IMG/VR virus record: IMGVR_UViG_3300032053_000576 | Coordinates: 1 to 22,397 of that record | Reading direction: 5' to 3' (one strand) | Source of the DNA: a virus | DNA length: 22,397 nucleotides | Part shown: positions 18,711 through 22,397 of the stretch, piece after piece | Position numbering within the stretch: position 1 is the first letter of the stretch | How the letters are laid out: every line of letters begins with the position of its first letter | The notes under the pieces: model-generated | The model's database searches: none | Told to the model about the DNA's origin: nothing | Seen by the model: the letters and a program-made list of their open reading frames with translations, nothing else | Program-made: the position numbers and the translations under genes

Positions 18711-20948
18711 TCACGCCCTTCCAAAGCAGCCAGGTTACAAGCCATTCATGACACGGCGCTCCGTTCGTTTGACGAGATTCAAACGGCGCTTGCGGATGAA
18801 CGCGTTCAGTGTCTCCAAGACCGTCGTTTCTATTCCATAGCAGGAGCGCAATGGGAAGGGGCACTCGCAGAACAATTCGAAAACAAACCCCGCTTTGAAG
18901 TGAACAAGATTCACCTGTCGGTGATGCGCATTATCTCCGAATATCGAAACAATCGAATCACGGTGGATTTTATCCCGAAGGACGGTTCAAAGAACGACAA
19001 GCTCGCGGACACCTGTGACATGCTGTACCGTGCCGATGAACAAGATAGTTGTGCCGAGGAAGCCTATGACAATGCCTTTGAGGAGGCCATAGGCGGTGGG
19101 TTTGGGGCATGGCGATTGCGAGCCGAATTAGAAGACGAAGAAGACGAGGAGAACGAACAACAACGCATACGAATTGAACCCATTTTCGACGCGGATAGTT
19201 CCGTTTTCTTTGACCTGAATGCAAAACGTCAAGACAAATCCGACGCGAAGGAATGCTTCGTAATTACAGGCATGTCAAAAGATGCCTTCGAGGAAGCGTA
19301 TCCAACGCCAGATGGTTTAAATCGGTACCCGTCGAGCATGAATAAGAGCATCACGCAATCTCAGTTTGATTGGGTAACACCGGATGTTGTATATGTCGCG
19401 GAATATTATCGAGTGGATAAGAAACCGACGACGTTCATTACATTTGCGGGAATTATGGGTGATGAAGAAGAGGTATCCGAGGACGACCTTGACGAGGAAA
19501 AACAATCGGCGCTCGATGCGACAGGGTTTAAAGAATCGTCGAGAAAAACCATCAAGAAACGCGTGGTTCGGAAATACATCCTGTCAGGGGACCGAACCAT
19601 CGAGGACTGCGGCATCATTGCAGGTAATCAAATTCCCGTGGTTCCCGTTTATGGAAAACGGTGGTTTATCGACGGTGTGGAACGGTGCATGGGTCACGTC
19701 CGATTGGCGAAGGATGCCCAACGCATCAAGAATATGCAGCTCTCGAAACTGGGCGAACTGTCCTCACTCTCTTTCCTCGAAAAACCCATTCTCACACCGG
19801 AACAAATCGCCGGACATCAAATCATGTGGGAGGATGACAACATTAAAAATTGGCCATACCTCCTCGTAAACCCGATAACAGACGCGAGTGGACAACAACT
19901 TAACCAAGGGCCATTAGCCTATACAAAAGCTCCCAGTGTCCCCCCTGCAATGGCGGCGCTCCTCCAAATAACCGACCTCGATATGCAAACGCTCCTCGGT
20001 AATCAAGGAGCAGGGGAAGAAGTGAGGGCGAATCTTTCGGGACATGCCGTCGAGCTGGTCCAGGGGAAGATTGATATGCAGTCCTATATCTACATCTCAA
20101 ATATGTCAAAAGCCATTAAACGAAGCGGTGAAATATGGCTCGGCATGGCAAAAGATGTCTTTGTCGAGGAGAAACGTAAGGTTAAGGGGATTGATGTTCA
20201 CGGTGAAACATCCTCGATTGAGCTGATGCGACCCGTTCTTTCAAAGGATGGCGATGTTGAGCTTGAGAACGACCTATCACGCGCAAAATTCGACGTGGCG
20301 GTGACGGTAGGGCCGATATCCGCCTCGAAGCGTTCAGCGACCGTCAAGGCGCTCACGGGCATGATGGCAATCAATCAAGACCCAGAGACGCAGCAGGTTT
20401 TAAGCGCCATGGCGATGATGAATATGGACGGCGAGGGGGTTATAGATGCGAGGGATTATTTCAGGGGCAAGCTCGTTAAACTAGGCGCGATGAAACCGAC
20501 GGAAGAAGAAGCGCAACAGATGGCACTAGAAGCCCAACAGCAAGGACAAGATCCGCAAGTGGCCTATTTGCAAGCCGCTGCCGCACAAGCCCAAGCTGAG
20601 GGCGAGAAAGCCCAAGCAGGGGCAATGCTAGCGGCGGCGAAGGTTGAGGAAACAAAAGCAAAGACCATTGCGACCTTGGCGGGTATCAGTCGCGACGACC
20701 AGAAGCAAGTTTTAAATACTGTCAAGACGGCATCGGATGCCATGTTTCAAAAGCATGAGAACGTCCGTAAAAACGTCGAGATGGTTCACAATAGTAGACA
20801 GCAACATCAACAACTATTAGATGGTTCCGGTGCCGGCGCTATCCTTCCAACGCCGACAATTGAAGGGCACCAACGAAAACAAATGGAAGAGGAAAAGAAC
20901 AAACCGTATGGAAACGAACCAGGGTATTCCCTCGGAAGAGGAGCTTGA
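18708..20948 (+). CDS. P22-type portal protein
   Basis: 746 aa, close to the length of P22 gp1. The N-terminal part (FEVNKIHLSVMRIISEYRNN, then DTCDMLYRADEQDSCAEEAY and FEEAIGGGFGAWRL) is the P22-like portal signature, and the core continues to residue 560. The last 150 residues are Gln/Ala-rich helices (EEAQQMALEAQQQGQ, AQAEGEKAQAG) like the P22 barrel region. It forms the dodecameric ring through which terminase pumps DNA. The last 41 nt overlap the scaffold gene. The start lies in an 8-bp hairpin. Confidence 0.93.
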   Translation: MSRPSKAARLQAIHDTALRSFDEIQTALADERVQCLQDRRFYSIAGAQWEGALAEQFENKPRFEVNKIHLSVMRIISEYRNNRITVDFIPKDGSKNDKLADTCDMLYRADEQDSCAEEAYDNAFEEAIGGGFGAWRLRAELEDEEDEENEQQRIRIEPIFDADSSVFFDLNAKRQDKSDAKECFVITGMSKDAFEEAYPTPDGLNRYPSSMNKSITQSQFDWVTPDVVYVAEYYRVDKKPTTFITFAGIMGDEEEVSEDDLDEEKQSALDATGFKESSRKTIKKRVVRKYILSGDRTIEDCGIIAGNQIPVVPVYGKRWFIDGVERCMGHVRLAKDAQRIKNMQLSKLGELSSLSFLEKPILTPEQIAGHQIMWEDDNIKNWPYLLVNPITDASGQQLNQGPLAYTKAPSVPPAMAALLQITDLDMQTLLGNQGAGEEVRANLSGHAVELVQGKIDMQSYIYISNMSKAIKRSGEIWLGMAKDVFVEEKRKVKGIDVHGETSSIELMRPVLSKDGDVELENDLSRAKFDVAVTVGPISASKRSATVKALTGMMAINQDPETQQVLSAMAMMNMDGEGVIDARDYFRGKLVKLGAMKPTEEEAQQMALEAQQQGQDPQVAYLQAAAAQAQAEGEKAQAGAMLAAAKVEETKAKTIATLAGISRDDQKQVLNTVKTASDAMFQKHENVRKNVEMVHNSRQQHQQLLDGSGAGAILPTPTIEGHQRKQMEEEKNKPYGNEPGYSLGRGA

Positions 20949-21762
20949 GAAAGACGACGTAGAGGAACCAGAAGAAGAAGAACAGGAAGAAAAGCCAGAG
21001 GAGGACGAAGGCTCAGACGATGATGAACTTGTTGTTTCGATTGGCGATGAGAAGCCACCTGAGGAGGACGACCGAAAGGCCGCCGGATGGATTCGAGAAC
21101 TTAGAAAAAGCCATAGAGAAACGGTTAAGAAGAATCGGGAGCTTGAAGAAAAACTACAGTCATTAACGAGTGCTCAGCCTTCCCAAGCGGTGAGAAAAAA
21201 ACCAACGCTTGACGACGATGACATCAACTTTGATGCTGAAAAATACGAAAAGGCTCTTGAAGATTGGCACGAACAAAAACATCAACACCGTAAAGAAGAA
21301 GAGAAGCAAAAACAAGCACAAGAGGCAGTCCAAAAAGAATGGCAAAGCAGGTTAGACAGTTATGGAACAGCCAAAAAGGCGTTGAAGGTGAAAGACTTCG
21401 ACGACGCGGAAGCCGTTGTGCAGGAACAACTATCTATGATTCAACAAGGGATACTTCTTCAAGGCGCGGAAAATGCGGCTTTGCTGGTGTATGCACTTGG
21501 GAAGAACCCGAAGAAAGCGAAAGAACTTGCATCCATCGCGGACCCTGTAAAGTTCACAGCTGCACTTGTGAGGACTGAAATGAGCTTAAAAACGGGAACA
21601 CGAAAAGCCCCGCCGCCTGAAACACGGGTGAGTGGAACAAAGGGCGCGGCAGGGTCCGTTGACTCGAATCTTGAGAGACTACGCGCTGAAGCAGAACGAA
21701 CAGGCGATATGTCAAAAGTGATTCAATATAACAGGCAACAAAAACTAAAACAAAAAGGATAG
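20908..21762 (+). CDS. Head scaffolding protein
   Basis: 284 aa from ATG 20908 (METNQGIPSEEEL), with GAGGAAAAG upstream within portal; a 20821 start would add 29 basic residues unlike the rest. Residues 1-60 are extremely acidic (EEPEEEEQEEKPEEDEG), and coiled-coil helices follow (RETVKKNRELEEKLQ, EKQKQAQEAVQKEWQ). The C-terminus is basic with a helix (RLRAEAERTGDMSKVIQ) and KLKQKG end. In P22 the basic C-terminal helix-turn-helix binds coat protein. Order portal-scaffold-coat confirms the call. Confidence 0.85.
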   Translation: METNQGIPSEEELEKDDVEEPEEEEQEEKPEEDEGSDDDELVVSIGDEKPPEEDDRKAAGWIRELRKSHRETVKKNRELEEKLQSLTSAQPSQAVRKKPTLDDDDINFDAEKYEKALEDWHEQKHQHRKEEEKQKQAQEAVQKEWQSRLDSYGTAKKALKVKDFDDAEAVVQEQLSMIQQGILLQGAENAALLVYALGKNPKKAKELASIADPVKFTAALVRTEMSLKTGTRKAPPPETRVSGTKGAAGSVDSNLERLRAEAERTGDMSKVIQYNRQQKLKQKG

Positions 21763-21768
21763 AAAATC

Positions 21769-22397
21769 ATGGCAAACGCATTTAATAAAGAAGAACGTAT
21801 CGGCTTTGAGAACGTCTTGGAGAAATTCCAAGATGCTCTCGTACTCTCAAAACAAGTCACCGTATCGCGTCCAGATTCTCAGATGACGGAACGCTCAGGG
21901 AATACCATTTGGCTCCCCGTTCCCCCCATCATGCAATCATTCGCTGGTACAGATATGACGGGTAATTGGGTAGACAATACCCGTTTGGCCGTTCCCGCAA
22001 CGATTGGCTTTCCTCGGTCGGTGCCGTTTGAATTGACGGGCGCTGAAATGCGTGACCCGTCGCAAGCGAATGCACTTCGAGAAGCCGCAGCTGACAAATT
22101 AGCCTCTGACATCAACTTAGCCATCATGTTAATTGCTGGCTATCAGTCTACGCTCGTCGTGTCGCGGCCTGCCGCTTCTGTTGGGTTTGACGATGTGTCT
22201 CAGTGTGAAGCGATTATGAACGAGCAAGGCGTCGTACAACGTTATCGTAATATGGCGCTTTCGACGAGAGACTATAACGGCATGGCGTCCGATTTGGCGA
22301 ATCGAAACAACATGCTTGGTAAGAAAGTCGAGAACGCTTGGGAAGAGGCGTATTGTGGCCGCGTCAGTGCGTTCGATACCTTCAAACTCGATTACGC
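21769..22397 (+). CDS. P22-type major coat protein, 3' end outside window
   Basis: First 209 codons, starting six nt after the scaffold stop with AAAGGA upstream. The segment SGNTIWLPVPPIMQSF, then GNWVDNT, PRSVPFELTGAEMRDPSQ and REAAADKLASDINLAI matches P22 gp5 coat features (TIW-PV and the later RDE-A-RR-IQSAARKLA helix region). It builds the icosahedral capsid in the HK97 fold. The P22 insertion domain would lie past the end of the window. Confidence 0.88.
   Translation, partial: MANAFNKEERIGFENVLEKFQDALVLSKQVTVSRPDSQMTERSGNTIWLPVPPIMQSFAGTDMTGNWVDNTRLAVPATIGFPRSVPFELTGAEMRDPSQANALREAAADKLASDINLAIMLIAGYQSTLVVSRPAASVGFDDVSQCEAIMNEQGVVQRYRNMALSTRDYNGMASDLANRNNMLGKKVENAWEEAYCGRVSAFDTFKLDY

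Noticed and set aside
21879-22127. 82-codon minus-strand ORF within coat
   Set aside because: Shadow of the coat gene, which has clear P22 gp5-like features.

Overview
The window is a stretch of a tailed double-stranded DNA phage (Caudoviricetes). The right end carries a P22-type head module in the usual order: terminase large subunit, portal, scaffold, coat. A short-tailed (podovirus-like) phage is therefore the best guess. No integrase, tail gene or host marker is visible. Shine-Dalgarno (SD) sequences and start codons are ordinary bacterial ones, but the host cannot be named from this sequence.

Layout. (1) 1-8641, leftward: a dense operon with many ATGA or TAATG start/stop overlaps. Reading with transcription it holds a tiny membrane protein, a Sak4-like ATPase, small genes, a DUF669 single-strand-binding protein, a Cas4-like PD-(D/E)XK nuclease, a superfamily 2 helicase and a VRR-NUC nuclease. 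A run of small zinc-ribbon proteins, a MazG/Nmad1-like protein and an N-acetylmuramoyl-L-alanine amidase follow. This is a recombination/replication module with the endolysin at its distal end. (2) 8642-8771: divergent control region with two face-to-face promoter candidates and a phased 10-bp repeat. (3) 8772-11739, rightward: small helix-turn-helix (HTH) regulator, TOPRIM primase/RepA-like helicase fusion, a small-terminase-like HTH protein and a small unknown protein. (4) 11740-12185: non-coding, with a bidirectional terminator, a 64-nt imperfect inverted repeat and a repeated purine-rich tract. (5) 12186-14576, leftward: accessory island with an ArdC antirestriction protein and five small unknown genes; three of its genes share a repeated 5' leader. 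(6) 14577-15612: about 1 kb non-coding, with AT-rich tandem repeats, 10-bp-phased iteron-like repeats and their inversions (candidate replication origin), overlapping inverted repeats and a cluster of CTAG sites. (7) 15613-22397, rightward: small ORFs, two fossil copies of the terL 5' end, terL, an FkbM methyltransferase, portal, scaffold and coat (cut by the window end).

How the parts fit. DUF669 SSB, Sak4 ATPase, Cas4-like nuclease, SF2 helicase and primase-helicase together make a phage replication and annealing-recombination set. ArdC and its neighbours look like a counter-defence cassette. The most striking signal is upstream of terL. Two truncated ORFs repeat the terminase N-terminus at the protein level while differing mostly at synonymous sites, as if the boundary had been exchanged repeatedly and the last scar were now coupled to terL translation.
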